Positions 35,707 to 45,236 of a stretch of 64,000 nt of DNA are shown here, piece by piece (position 1 is the stretch's first letter; each line of letters opens with the position of its first letter). Below the pieces are notes generated by a model. The model saw only the letters and a list, made by a program, of their open reading frames with translations. It was not told the DNA's origin and searched no databases. A program made the position numbers and the translations under genes. Source of the stretch: Pseudoduganella ginsengisoli (GTDB taxonomy: Bacteria > Pseudomonadota > Gammaproteobacteria > Burkholderiales > Burkholderiaceae_D); the NCBI RefSeq assembly GCF_009720865.1, contig NZ_WNLA01000019.1, positions 1 through 64,000 on the forward strand, given 5' to 3'.

Positions 35707-38493
35707 TTACTTGAACGTGTATGCAGCGTTGACGTACACAAAGCGGCCGCGTGGGTCGTATTGCGTGATGTCATAGCCAGCTTGGAACTGGTTGCTCACA
35801 GGAACGAAGATGCTAGGCTGCTTGTCGAACATGTTGCGCAGACCGCCGCTCAGCGTCAGGTTTTTGATGCCTTTCCAGGTCACGTTCATGTCGTAGGTAG
35901 CTTGCGCGCCCACGAAGTTTTGCACGTCATCCTGCTGGCGGTGGCCGGTTTCGTAACGCGACGAATAGTTCTGCGTCAGCGTGACGGACAGCGGGCCTTG
36001 GGTCCAGGTGCCGCTCAGAGCGTGTTTCCAGCGCAGCACCACACCGCCATTGTCGGCGCCCAGTACCGGGTTGCCATCCTTGTCCACCAGGGTGCCAACT
36101 TTGCGGGAAATATCGCCGCCTGGGCTGGTCTGGTCGAACTGGTCCATGTAAGTACCGTTCAGGCCAATGTCAAAGCGGCCCACGCTGGTGTTCTGGCGAT
36201 ATTGCGCGAATACGTCCAGACCTTTCACCTTGGCATTGCCGGTGTTAGCCAGCGTGGTGTAGATCAGGTCAACATCGTTGCCAGCCAGGCGCACCAGGTT
36301 TTTGTACGATGGGTCACCCTTGCGGAAGCCGGACACCACTTCCTGCGCCGAAGGCGTTGCCAGGATGTCGCTGACCTTGATCGAGAACCAGTCCAGGCCC
36401 ACGGTCAGGCTGTTGAACGGCGACAGCACCAGGCCGACCGAGCGCTGCTGCGATTTTTCCGGCTGCAGGTTAGGATTGCCGCCCGATACCGCGTTCACCT
36501 GCAGGTTGTTCTGGTGGGTTGCAGGGTCGTTGAACGCTGCCGAGCTGCCGGTGCTTTGTGGCTGCCACAGGTCGGTCAGGGTCGGTGCGCGGAAGCCCGA
36601 ACCAGCCGATGCGCGCAGCAGTACCGACTTCACTGGCTGCCAACGGGCATTGACCTTGTAGTTGGTGCTGGAGCCAAAGTCGCTGTAATGGTCGCGGCGC
36701 AGGGCGGCGCCCAGGTCCAGCGTCTTCATGATAGGGAAGTTGGTTTCAGCGAAGGCCGAATTAATGGTGCGGCCCTTGTCCACCGGCGGGGTAGCGCCGC
36801 CCAGGCCAGCGATGTCACCGGATTCCAGTGCCGCGCTTGGGTGGGTGACGTAGGTGTCATGACGCACCTGATAGCCTGCCGCGTACTGGCCGGTGATGCC
36901 GGCGAAGGAAGGCAGGTCGCCGGAAATCTTGCCGTCGAAGCTGTCGCTCTTCGACTTGCCGACCAGGGTGTCGCCGGTGTATTGCGCGGACTTCAGCTTG
37001 TCAGCCAATGCGCCGGTCTGCACGCCGCCTGGCGCCCATGGGTTCCAGTTGTTGGCTGGGTCGTTGATGATCTTGGCGTAGGCCACCTGCGAGAAGTAAC
37101 CGGTCGGTACGGTGCCGTGGATCTTGCTTTCGTTGGTTGTCAGAGCAACTTCGTAGTCCTGGCCAACGATGGTGCCTTTGGCGCCAATAACCAGACGCGA
37201 CTGTTTCGCGGTGTCTTCGCTGGAGCGGCCGCCGAAGTCAAACACGCGGCTGGTGATGGCCAGCGGCTTGCCGATCAGGCCGGTGTAGCCTTGCTTGGTC
37301 AGGTAAGGAACCGCGATCGACTGGTACACCGGGTTGCTTGGGTACAGGATCAGCGAAGGATCGACGCCTTGCTTAGCGAACTGGTCGTCGGTTTCCATGA
37401 AGCTGCGGCGCAGCGGGGAAGCCTGGAAGTTCTGGTTGACCGTGCTTTCCGAATACAGCGCATCGGCGAACAGCTGGTGATCATTGTTGATCTTGAACGT
37501 GCCGTTGGCGGTCAGGTTTTTCAGTTCGCGGTCAGGAATCAGGCCCACGTATGGCGCGCTGTCGAATGCGCAGTATGGTGCGCCCTTGGTCGAGTTGGTC
37601 GAGTTCTTGAACATCTGGATCGATTCGCACTGGCCGGAAGCGGCCAGTGGATTGCCGTAGCCGCTGCCTGGGCTGGTGCCGAACAGGCCAGGTTCGCGGT
37701 CGTTCGGGTATTTGCCCGGACGCACGGCGCCTTCGATGTTGCCCTGGCCGGTCGCGCCAGCCGAGTAGTATGGCAGTTTGTTGCCGGTGGCCGAGTACGC
37801 ACGGTCAGCCGCGCGCAGCAGCTTTTCTTTTTCGTACGAAGCCGACAGCACCACGGAGAAGCCCTGGTTGTCCAGGTCGCCAAAGCCGGCGGTTACCGAT
37901 GCTTTTCGGTTCTGGCCGCCACCGTGTTCGGTTGGGGTGCCGTAGCCGCCGGCTACTTCCACGCCCTGGAAGCTCTTCGACAGAATGAAGTTGACCACGC
38001 CGGCCACCGCGTCGGAGCCGTACACACCGGATGCGCCGTCTTTCAGCACTTCGACACGCTCAATCGCGGCCAGTGGAATGACGTTAACGTTGACTTTGGC
38101 GCCGCCACCGCCAGCGAAGGCAGCCAAGCGGCGGCCGTTGACCAGCACCAGGGTGCGTTCTTCGCCCAGGCCGCGCAGCGAGATGGTTGACAGACCGTAG
38201 GTCGAGCTGCCGGCGCCGGTAGCGTTGGAGGTGGAACCTGCGGAAGACAGTGCGGAGACACTGGCCAGCAGTTCCTGGGTACTGGTGGCGCCCGTGCGTG
38301 CAATTTCAGCCTTGCTCATCACTTGCACTGGCAGTGCGGTCTCGGCATCGACGCGCTTCAGCGACGAACCGGTAATTTCCACGCGCTGGATAGGCTGGTT
38401 ATCCGATTGCGCCATGGCGGCGTGCATACCGAAAACCATGCCGCCAGCGCACAGCAGGCGAATAGAACGGGGCAGTGCTTTTTCCAACATCAT
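35707..38493 (-). CDS. TonB-dependent outer membrane receptor
   Basis: 928 residues; start at the ATG 38493 behind GGGAG, with a second ATG next to it. The signal peptide is SIRLLCAGGMVFGMHAAMA. The TonB-box region QRVEITGSSLKRV and the plug (QELLASVSALSSAG, TLVLVNGRRLAAFAGG, GVYGSDAVAGVVNFILSK) follow, then a barrel ending GRFVYVNAAYTFK. It is an outer membrane uptake receptor for an unknown ligand, paralogous to those on either side. It converges on aroG with a shared terminator and has no signalling domain. Confidence 0.92.
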   Translation of the reverse strand: MMLEKALPRSIRLLCAGGMVFGMHAAMAQSDNQPIQRVEITGSSLKRVDAETALPVQVMSKAEIARTGATSTQELLASVSALSSAGSTSNATGAGSSTYGLSTISLRGLGEERTLVLVNGRRLAAFAGGGGAKVNVNVIPLAAIERVEVLKDGASGVYGSDAVAGVVNFILSKSFQGVEVAGGYGTPTEHGGGQNRKASVTAGFGDLDNQGFSVVLSASYEKEKLLRAADRAYSATGNKLPYYSAGATGQGNIEGAVRPGKYPNDREPGLFGTSPGSGYGNPLAASGQCESIQMFKNSTNSTKGAPYCAFDSAPYVGLIPDRELKNLTANGTFKINNDHQLFADALYSESTVNQNFQASPLRRSFMETDDQFAKQGVDPSLILYPSNPVYQSIAVPYLTKQGYTGLIGKPLAITSRVFDFGGRSSEDTAKQSRLVIGAKGTIVGQDYEVALTTNESKIHGTVPTGYFSQVAYAKIINDPANNWNPWAPGGVQTGALADKLKSAQYTGDTLVGKSKSDSFDGKISGDLPSFAGITGQYAAGYQVRHDTYVTHPSAALESGDIAGLGGATPPVDKGRTINSAFAETNFPIMKTLDLGAALRRDHYSDFGSSTNYKVNARWQPVKSVLLRASAGSGFRAPTLTDLWQPQSTGSSAAFNDPATHQNNLQVNAVSGGNPNLQPEKSQQRSVGLVLSPFNSLTVGLDWFSIKVSDILATPSAQEVVSGFRKGDPSYKNLVRLAGNDVDLIYTTLANTGNAKVKGLDVFAQYRQNTSVGRFDIGLNGTYMDQFDQTSPGGDISRKVGTLVDKDGNPVLGADNGGVVLRWKHALSGTWTQGPLSVTLTQNYSSRYETGHRQQDDVQNFVGAQATYDMNVTWKGIKNLTLSGGLRNMFDKQPSIFVPVSNQFQAGYDITQYDPRGRFVYVNAAYTFK

Positions 38494-38922
38494 ATAAAAA
38501 CTCCCAATGGTAAAGCTGCTAACGAATACGCTGAGTGGCTGATCGCCAAGCGTTGAATTCTTGTTATCGAAGGCCTATGAGTCGGCCATTGAAAAAACGG
38601 CAAAAGTTTTTCCAGGGCTTATGAAATCATCCGGGCAATTTGGTGTCAATCTGGAAAATTCAACGTTTTCCACGGTTGGACCAAAGTTTCAGATAGTTGC
38701 TGGCAGTAGTAGATTGTTGCCAGATATGCGTACTAGCAGCAAAAAAACGAGGAATATCGGTGAATTTGCAGCATTTGAATCTTATTGGCATTTGCGAAAG
38801 GTTGGCGCGGCGTTTGCTGGCAAACCCATGCCCTAATTTGTAAATAATGTATCAGGGCCAAGTTTATGTCACTTTTTCGCAACAGGTGCGGCAAATTGTG
38901 TCATATGTGCACTTTGCATAAA
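38494..38922. other. Upstream region of the receptor gene, no gene seen
   Basis: About 430 AT-richer bases between two receptor genes read in the same direction. They hold the promoter of the gene starting at 38493. A 91-codon frame on the plus strand lacks a ribosome site and protein-like pattern. Confidence 0.4.
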
Positions 38923-38950
38923 AAAACCGCCGGACGGAGCCGGCGGTTTT
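38923..38950 (-). terminator. Terminator after the receptor at 38964-41630
   Basis: The perfect stem AAAACCGCCGG (38923-38933) with CCGGCGGTTTT (38940-38950), loop ACGGAG. The minus strand ends in a U-run. Confidence 0.9.
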
Positions 38951-38963
38951 GCTAAGGCTCGCC

Positions 38964-41630
38964 TTAGAAAGCGTAGCTGCCGCGCAGGTACAGCGTACGG
39001 CCCAGCGGGTCGGTATAACGCGGATCGTAGCCTTTCTGGAACAGCGTGCCCTGATTCGAGAATGGCGGCTGCTTGTCCAGCAGGTTCTTGATGCCGGCCA
39101 TCAGCGTCAGGCCCTTGATACCGGTATAGGTGCCGGTCAGGTTCCACAGGCTGTACGAAGGCACGTGGTTGAAGAACTGCGGATCGATGTCCAGGTTCTG
39201 GTCGGTGTAGCCAGTCTTGAACGACTGCGCCAGGTTCACGCTCCAGACGCCCGAGCGCCAGCCGATGGTGGCATTGTGCTTCCAGCGGAAGACCGGGTTG
39301 TTGGCGCGGTATACGCCCACCTTGTCGAAGAACGGGCCGTCGCGCTCATCCTGGTATTCATATTTGTGCACGTAGGTGCCGTCCAGGTTGAACGTGAAGT
39401 TGCCATACTGCGTGGCGCCCGAGCGCAGGCTCAGGGACACGTCCACCCCGTCCGTGTTGACCTTGCCCAGGTTTTCCTTCAAGTCCAGGATGGCGAATGG
39501 CGAACCGTCGGGATTGCGCAGGAAGCGGTCCTTGTATTTCGCATAGTCGCCGTAGATGGCTTCTTCCGGCACGGCATCGATCTTGTCCTTCAGCTTGATG
39601 TTCCAGTAGTCGACTGCCAGCGTGGCTTGCGGCACTGGCTCGACCACGATACCGACCGAGAAGGTTTTCGATTTTTCCGGGTTCAGGTTCGGGTTGCCGC
39701 CTTGCAGCTTGAACTGTTGCAAGTCGCAGTCGCGCAATGGGTTGGCGATAGGGTTGCTGGACAATGTGCCGCCAGGGCACAGGATCGGGTCGTTGTACGA
39801 GTTGTTGGTGTCGTTCTTCGACTTCGGTGCGTTTTTCTCGAACAGGGTTGGCGCGCGGAAGCCCGTCGATGCCGAACCGCGCAGCAGCACTTGCTTGCTC
39901 GGCGTATAGCTCAGGCCCAGTTTCGGGTTGACGGTATTGCCGGCATCGCTGTAATCGTCGACGCGGGTGGCGAACTGGACTTCCAGGTCTTTCGCCGGAT
40001 GCAAGTCGATTTCAGCGAACAGTGCCTTGATGGTGCGCGCACCGCTGGTCGATTGCGAGCCTGACAGGCCGGAGCTGGCTGCCTGGCCGGCGATGTCGCG
40101 GTTCACGATGAAGTCGGCTTCTTCGCGGCGCAGTTCGCCGCCCAGCGCCAGGCCGGTCTTGCCGCCGGCCATCTCCCACAGGTCGGCATTGGAAATCTTG
40201 AAGTCGATGCCGGTATTGCGGGTGGTGCCGTTCTGTACTTTGCCGCGCAGGGCAGTGCTGTCCAGGTAGGCTTTGCCGGCCGTATCCTGCAGGCCGAACG
40301 GATTCAGGATGCCGTTTTTGACGCCGGCAGCGAAGGCGTCGTCGCGCACATAGCCACCGGTGAACCATTCGGCCGAACGGCTCTCCGAGATGGTGAAGCC
40401 GGTTTTGTAATCCCAGCCGCGCACCAAGCCTTCGGCCCCGATGCTCAGGCGGTCGGCCGCGCCCAGCGAATTGATTTCACGCTGGCCGGCTTCCACCGGA
40501 CGCCAGTTGACCGACAACGGCTGGCCGGACAAGCCAGGCATGGCGGGCACGCCGCCTGCATTGCCAGGGTAGTACTTGCTGGTCTTGGGCAGTTCCAGCC
40601 CGGTCTGCGGCGGCGGCGCCGTGTGCGACAGCACGTCGTTTTCCGCGTGCAAGTATTCAATGGTGGCAGTGTGGTCGCCGTTGAGCTTGAAGCTGGCCTT
40701 GCCGAAGAAAGCTTTTTGTTCTTGAGCAGGCAAATCGTCGATCAGGCGGGTGTAATCCTGGCGACAAGTGCCGTTGGAAGCGCGCGGTACGGAGAAGGGC
40801 GGGTTGCAACCGGATTTAAAGCCAGGGTTGCCTGCCACGCTGGAGCCTGGATCGAAGAAGTTGCCCGGGAAGGTGGTGCCGGACGTCAGGTTCAGGCCGC
40901 GCTCGGGAATGATGCCGGTCTTGGAAAATTCGCGCTGCTGCGACGTCAGGATGTCCATCTTGTGCCAGTCGAACACGCCCCAGACGTTGAAGCCATCCTT
41001 GTCCAGGTCGCCGAAGCCGGTCGACACATTGATGCGTTTTTCATCGCCGCCATCGCGGCGCGGCAGCAGCGCTTCTGCCGTAATGGTGGTGGTGGTCACC
41101 GAGCGGCGCGTGATGAAGTTGATCACCCCGCCAATGGCATCGGTACCGTAAATCGCGGAAGCGCCGTCGCGCAGCACTTCCACGCGTTCCAGTGCCGACA
41201 CGGGAATCATGTTCAGGTCGACAGACGCGCCGTCGTAAGGGTGGTTAGCCAGGCGGCGGCCGTTCAGCAGCACCAGGGTCTTGTCGCCGCCCAGGCCGCG
41301 CAGGTCTGCGACGGACTGGCCGCCGGTCGGCAGGCCGGAACTGTTGCCGCCCACGGTGTTACCGGAACCAAAGCTGGAGCTGTTCGAAGGGATGCGGTCC
41401 AGCACTTCCTGGGCCGTGGTCAACCCTTGCTTGACGAATTCTTCGGCTTTCACCACGGTCAGCGGGTTAGCCGTTTCGGAGACGATACGTTTGATCGACG
41501 AGCCGGTGATCTCGATGCGCTGCATTTGTTGCTCTTGCGCCATGGCGGATTGCGCCAGGAGGCCGAGGCCCAGCAAGCCGCCTGCACATACCAGGCGAAC
41601 TGAGCGCGACATTACAGTTTCTTTCATCAT
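38964..41630 (-). CDS. TonB-dependent outer membrane receptor
   Basis: 888 residues from the ATG at 41630, which has AGGAG at a normal distance; an upstream GTG in frame is too close to that site. The signal peptide is VRLVCAGGLLGLGLLAQSAMA. The TonB-box region QRIEITGSSIKRI and plug (QEVLDRIPSNSSS, TLVLLNGRRLANHP, AIYGTDAIGGVINFITRR) precede a barrel ending RTLYLRGSYAF. It is one of four tandem-type paralogues around aroG, each with its own terminator, so each can be regulated separately. Substrate unknown. Confidence 0.92.
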   Translation of the reverse strand: MMKETVMSRSVRLVCAGGLLGLGLLAQSAMAQEQQMQRIEITGSSIKRIVSETANPLTVVKAEEFVKQGLTTAQEVLDRIPSNSSSFGSGNTVGGNSSGLPTGGQSVADLRGLGGDKTLVLLNGRRLANHPYDGASVDLNMIPVSALERVEVLRDGASAIYGTDAIGGVINFITRRSVTTTTITAEALLPRRDGGDEKRINVSTGFGDLDKDGFNVWGVFDWHKMDILTSQQREFSKTGIIPERGLNLTSGTTFPGNFFDPGSSVAGNPGFKSGCNPPFSVPRASNGTCRQDYTRLIDDLPAQEQKAFFGKASFKLNGDHTATIEYLHAENDVLSHTAPPPQTGLELPKTSKYYPGNAGGVPAMPGLSGQPLSVNWRPVEAGQREINSLGAADRLSIGAEGLVRGWDYKTGFTISESRSAEWFTGGYVRDDAFAAGVKNGILNPFGLQDTAGKAYLDSTALRGKVQNGTTRNTGIDFKISNADLWEMAGGKTGLALGGELRREEADFIVNRDIAGQAASSGLSGSQSTSGARTIKALFAEIDLHPAKDLEVQFATRVDDYSDAGNTVNPKLGLSYTPSKQVLLRGSASTGFRAPTLFEKNAPKSKNDTNNSYNDPILCPGGTLSSNPIANPLRDCDLQQFKLQGGNPNLNPEKSKTFSVGIVVEPVPQATLAVDYWNIKLKDKIDAVPEEAIYGDYAKYKDRFLRNPDGSPFAILDLKENLGKVNTDGVDVSLSLRSGATQYGNFTFNLDGTYVHKYEYQDERDGPFFDKVGVYRANNPVFRWKHNATIGWRSGVWSVNLAQSFKTGYTDQNLDIDPQFFNHVPSYSLWNLTGTYTGIKGLTLMAGIKNLLDKQPPFSNQGTLFQKGYDPRYTDPLGRTLYLRGSYAF

Positions 41631-42067
41631 TACCAACACTCCTACAAGGAATAAGTAAACATGATTTGCTAAAGTCTCATAGTTCCTGGAAGTAATTTTT
41701 CTCCAGAACTTGTCGATGTAACCATTCCGCCGGTATCAATGTCAATAATGTAAAGTTGTCTGTAAGCGAAAAACAACGAACGGTGAAATCCAGCTTTCGC
41801 GATATCTCATATTGTGTATATGCATTGATTGTTAAATTTCATGCGTGTGACTTACATGGAAGATAACTGAACGTACGCGTAAGTTGGTGGCAGTAATTGC
41901 GTATTAGCGATGTTTTCGCGGAAATCCCGACAACGTTGAATCGTCGGCGGTGTCGCGAACGGGCGTGCATTTTGGCCGCGCGGCGCACGTTGACGCCGGC
42001 GCCAAGCTTGTCTAGGCGAATTGCTGGTCGTTGGGCCGTTATCGCGTTGGCAGCGGCAATAGAAAAA
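41631..42067. other. Gene-free region between two receptor genes
   Basis: About 430 bases. The right-hand part includes GC-rich sequence and the next terminator; the left-hand part must carry the promoter for the gene at 41630. No site was recognised. Confidence 0.4.
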
Positions 42068-42093
42068 GGGCCGGTCAGCGAACTGACCGGCCC
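42068..42093 (-). terminator. Terminator after the receptor at 42118-44877
   Basis: The perfect stem GGGCCGGTCAG (42068-42078) with CTGACCGGCCC (42083-42093), loop CGAA, has A5 on its left, a U-run on the minus strand. Confidence 0.9.
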
Positions 42094-42117
42094 CCTAAAG
42101 CGTTCTCAATCAGGCGA

Positions 42118-44877
42118 TTAGAACTTGTACGTCACGCTGCCCTTGAAGTAGCGGCCGATGGCGCCGGAAGCGTCCATTGGGTTGTAGCTCATGCCGCCGT
42201 AGGTCAGTGGATCCAGCGGCGCCACTTTGTCGAACAAGTTGGCGATCGAGCCTTGCAGCGACAGCTGCTTGGTGACGTTGTAGCGGGCCGAGAGGTCGAA
42301 CGTGGAGAACGACGCCAGGCGGCAGCCGAACGGCGCCGGGGTGCCGTCTGCGAACGTGTTGGCGCAAGACGTATCCGACGCTTCGCCCACGTTCTTCATG
42401 TGGGCGCGGTAGTTCAGCGTACCGGTCACGTTCCAGTCGCCTTTATCCCACGACGCGGTCATGTTGACCTTGTCTTTAGGCGTACCAGCGCAGTTCGACG
42501 TATCGCAGTTGCCGTGGGTGCCGGCGTACTGGAACGAACGGGTGGAATCCACACGCAGCCACGAGCTGATATGGGTCCAGGTCAGGCCCAAGGTCGCACG
42601 GCCCATGTCGCCCAGCTGGAAGCGCTGTTTGATGTCCGTATCCACACCCTTGATTTCCGTGTAGTTCGCGTTGCGGTATGGCGCGTTGATCACCAGCAGC
42701 GTGCCGGAGTTCGGAACGGTCACGCCGTTTTGTACCAGGTTGTTGTCCGAACGGACTGCGCCTGGCAGGGCGGCCGCTTCAGCAAACGCCACCTGGTTGA
42801 TCTCGTTGCTGCGCTTCAGTTTGAAAGCGTCGATCGTCAGCGACGTGCCGTTGAACGGATCCCACACCATGCCCAGCGTGTAGCCTTTCGACTTTTCAGG
42901 CTGCAGGTTAGGGTTACCCACTTTCACGCCTGCCACGGTGATCGAGCAGTCCGCGGTGGTGGCGCCGCCGGCCGCTGGCTTGCCGCCAGGGCAACGGATT
43001 GGGTCAGACACTGGCGCGGAACCAGCCGATTGCGACAGCGGGCTGTTTTCAGCAGGGCCAGGAGCGCGGAAACCTTCCGAGTACGTGCCGCGCAGTGCGA
43101 ACGTCTTGGTCGGGGTCCACTTCACGCCCAGTTTCGGCGTGGTCGAGTTGAAGTTGTCGTATTTGTCGTAACGGACGGCGGCATTGATTTCCACGCCCTT
43201 CATGACTGGCGCAGCCAATTCAGCAAAGATCGCGTCGACTTTGCTGTTGCCAAAGGTCGACACGTACGATGCATTGATGGTGCCGTCTTCGGTGCCGGAC
43301 AGCGATGGGTTGCTGACCTTCTCGTGGCGGTGTTCCACACCCCATGCCAGGCCCAGCTTGCCGCCTGGCAGGTCCATCAGTTCACGCGACGCCTTGAAGT
43401 CGATGGTGGCCAGCGACGTGGTCGAGTGCGAACGCGCTGTGTAGCGGATCGCGTCGTACAGGCTTTGCGGGTTCTTCGATGCCTGCGCGCCGATGTAGTA
43501 CGGGAACAGCGGGCTGGCCGGGTTGTTCAGCGCCTGCTGCAAGTTCTTCATGTTCAGCATGTTGGTGTACGTCAGATCCAGTGCGGAATCCGAGTACGTG
43601 ATGCCGGTGTCATAGTCCCAGCCGGCGATCGTGCCTTTGGCGCCAAGCACGAAGCGCTTGAACTCGTTGTTGGCGTAGCGGGTCGATGCGCCCACGTCAA
43701 ATGCGGAGTAGCGGATACGTGCGGCTGCGCCGAACGGGTTTTGCGGGTGGGTCGCGCCGATCGTCATGATCGTGCCCCACGACGTCACGGTGGTTGGCGA
43801 CACCACGGTCGGGGTCACCGATGGCGGGATCAGCGTGAAGTGCGTATCGCGCTTGGAGTAGCCGGCTTCCGCATAGATCTGGTGGTCGTCGTTCACATTG
43901 AACGTGCCGCGGGCGTACAGGTTGTGGCCTTTGATTTCAGGCTGCATCGAGCGGAACTGGTCCTGGCCCCATACGCAACCATTGTTGGCGACTTGCACCG
44001 ACGGCGTCAGCGACGAGCAGCCCGGCAGGTAAGTGTACGCCAGGGTTTTCGGATCGCGGATCGCGCCGACCGGGTTGGCGCCAGCCACGCCGCCGCGGAT
44101 GTCGCCGGCCAGGAATTGCGAACCGGTCAGCGAGTAGCCATATGGACGCAGGTCGGCAGCGCCGATCCACGCACGGTTGTTGCGGTCTTTGTTCAGCAGT
44201 TCATTGTTGTTGTAGAACTCGGCGTTCAACAGCACGTTGAAGCGGTCGGAATCCAGCGAACCGGTACCCCAGGTCACCGATGCCTTGCCTTGTTCATTGT
44301 CGGAATATTTCGACGCGCCGTAGGTGCCCTTGACGATGCCGCCCACCAGGTCTTTACGCAGGATCACGTTGACCACGCCGGCCACGGCGTCCGCGCCGTA
44401 GGTCGACGATGCGCCGTCTTTCAGCACTTCAATGCGTTCCACGGCTTCCATCGGAATGGTGGACAAGTCGGTGAAGGTCTTGGTGCCGTCATCGGCGCGG
44501 GCAAATGGCGCCATGCGGCGGCCGTTCAACAGCACCAGGGTGGAGGTGGCGCCCAGGCCACGCAGCGAAATCGCGGTGGAACCGGCGGCGAAGCCGTTAC
44601 CAAAGCCGGTTGGCAGCGAACCCGCGCCGTCCGACGTCAGGGTTTGCAGATATTCGGAAACCGTGCCCTTGCCCGATTTCGCCAAGTCTTCGCGGCTGAT
44701 CACTTGCACTGGCGAAGCGGTTTCGGCCGATGCGCGCTTGATGCTCGAACCGGTAATTTCAACGCGCTGGATCGATTGATCCTGCGCCATTGCCGGCGTG
44801 GCCAGCATACTTGCCGCTACCGCGCCGCCGGCAAAGACCAGGCGTACGGAACGGGACATAACTGTTTCCATCATCAT
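42118..44877 (-). CDS. TonB-dependent outer membrane receptor
   Basis: 919 residues from the first of three successive ATG codons at 44877, behind GGAGG. The signal peptide is VRLVFAGGAVAASMLATPAMA. QSIQRVEITGSSIKRA, the plug (SEYLQTLTSDGAGSL, TLVLLNGRRMAPFA, STYGADAVAGVVNVILRK) and a barrel ending GRYFKGSVTYKF follow. It is paralogous to the receptors at 31-42 kb and shares the SRSVRL start. It is transcribed away from the ABC importer genes beginning at 45237, so a functional link (outer membrane uptake feeding an inner membrane importer) is possible but unproven. Substrate unknown. Confidence 0.92.
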   Translation of the reverse strand: MMMETVMSRSVRLVFAGGAVAASMLATPAMAQDQSIQRVEITGSSIKRASAETASPVQVISREDLAKSGKGTVSEYLQTLTSDGAGSLPTGFGNGFAAGSTAISLRGLGATSTLVLLNGRRMAPFARADDGTKTFTDLSTIPMEAVERIEVLKDGASSTYGADAVAGVVNVILRKDLVGGIVKGTYGASKYSDNEQGKASVTWGTGSLDSDRFNVLLNAEFYNNNELLNKDRNNRAWIGAADLRPYGYSLTGSQFLAGDIRGGVAGANPVGAIRDPKTLAYTYLPGCSSLTPSVQVANNGCVWGQDQFRSMQPEIKGHNLYARGTFNVNDDHQIYAEAGYSKRDTHFTLIPPSVTPTVVSPTTVTSWGTIMTIGATHPQNPFGAAARIRYSAFDVGASTRYANNEFKRFVLGAKGTIAGWDYDTGITYSDSALDLTYTNMLNMKNLQQALNNPASPLFPYYIGAQASKNPQSLYDAIRYTARSHSTTSLATIDFKASRELMDLPGGKLGLAWGVEHRHEKVSNPSLSGTEDGTINASYVSTFGNSKVDAIFAELAAPVMKGVEINAAVRYDKYDNFNSTTPKLGVKWTPTKTFALRGTYSEGFRAPGPAENSPLSQSAGSAPVSDPIRCPGGKPAAGGATTADCSITVAGVKVGNPNLQPEKSKGYTLGMVWDPFNGTSLTIDAFKLKRSNEINQVAFAEAAALPGAVRSDNNLVQNGVTVPNSGTLLVINAPYRNANYTEIKGVDTDIKQRFQLGDMGRATLGLTWTHISSWLRVDSTRSFQYAGTHGNCDTSNCAGTPKDKVNMTASWDKGDWNVTGTLNYRAHMKNVGEASDTSCANTFADGTPAPFGCRLASFSTFDLSARYNVTKQLSLQGSIANLFDKVAPLDPLTYGGMSYNPMDASGAIGRYFKGSVTYKF

Positions 44878-45236
44878 GCTTAAAAACCTCCAACTGGGGT
44901 GGGAATCTATGGATTGGAGCAACTTTGCCGTTTGCTCAATGCTTCGCAGTAGGCATCTGCACGCCAGTTGGTGTCAAGGTAAGGAATTCCCGTATCGCGC
45001 GCTGAAAATGTTGATATCAGCACAAAGATATCCCGCAATTTCCCTAAATGTGCTTTATTTCCCGTCTATCTACACGAAATATCGATTTGTTGAGAAGTGT
45101 AACAATATGCCGAAGAGCGTTACTTTTTGGCCACAGCTGTGCTGGACAGCCGGTTGTCTTGCGGCACTGCTTGCCCGTGGCGGCGGGCTGCGTGCATGAT
45201 GGGGCCTCCGGATAACAGCAAGAGGGCTCGCGAAGG
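44878..45236. other. Divergent promoter region between receptor and ABC importer
   Basis: About 360 bases, AT-rich in the middle, with no gene. It must serve the receptor gene (minus) and the permease gene (plus). No operator was recognised. Confidence 0.4.

Noticed and set aside
35761..38190. 809-codon frame on the plus strand
   Set aside because: Antisense shadow of the receptor at 35707-38493.
42031..44883. 950-codon frame on the plus strand
   Set aside because: Antisense to the TonB-dependent receptor at 42118-44877; Arg/Val/His-rich composition typical of the opposite strand of GC-rich genes, no ribosome site, no recognisable domain.
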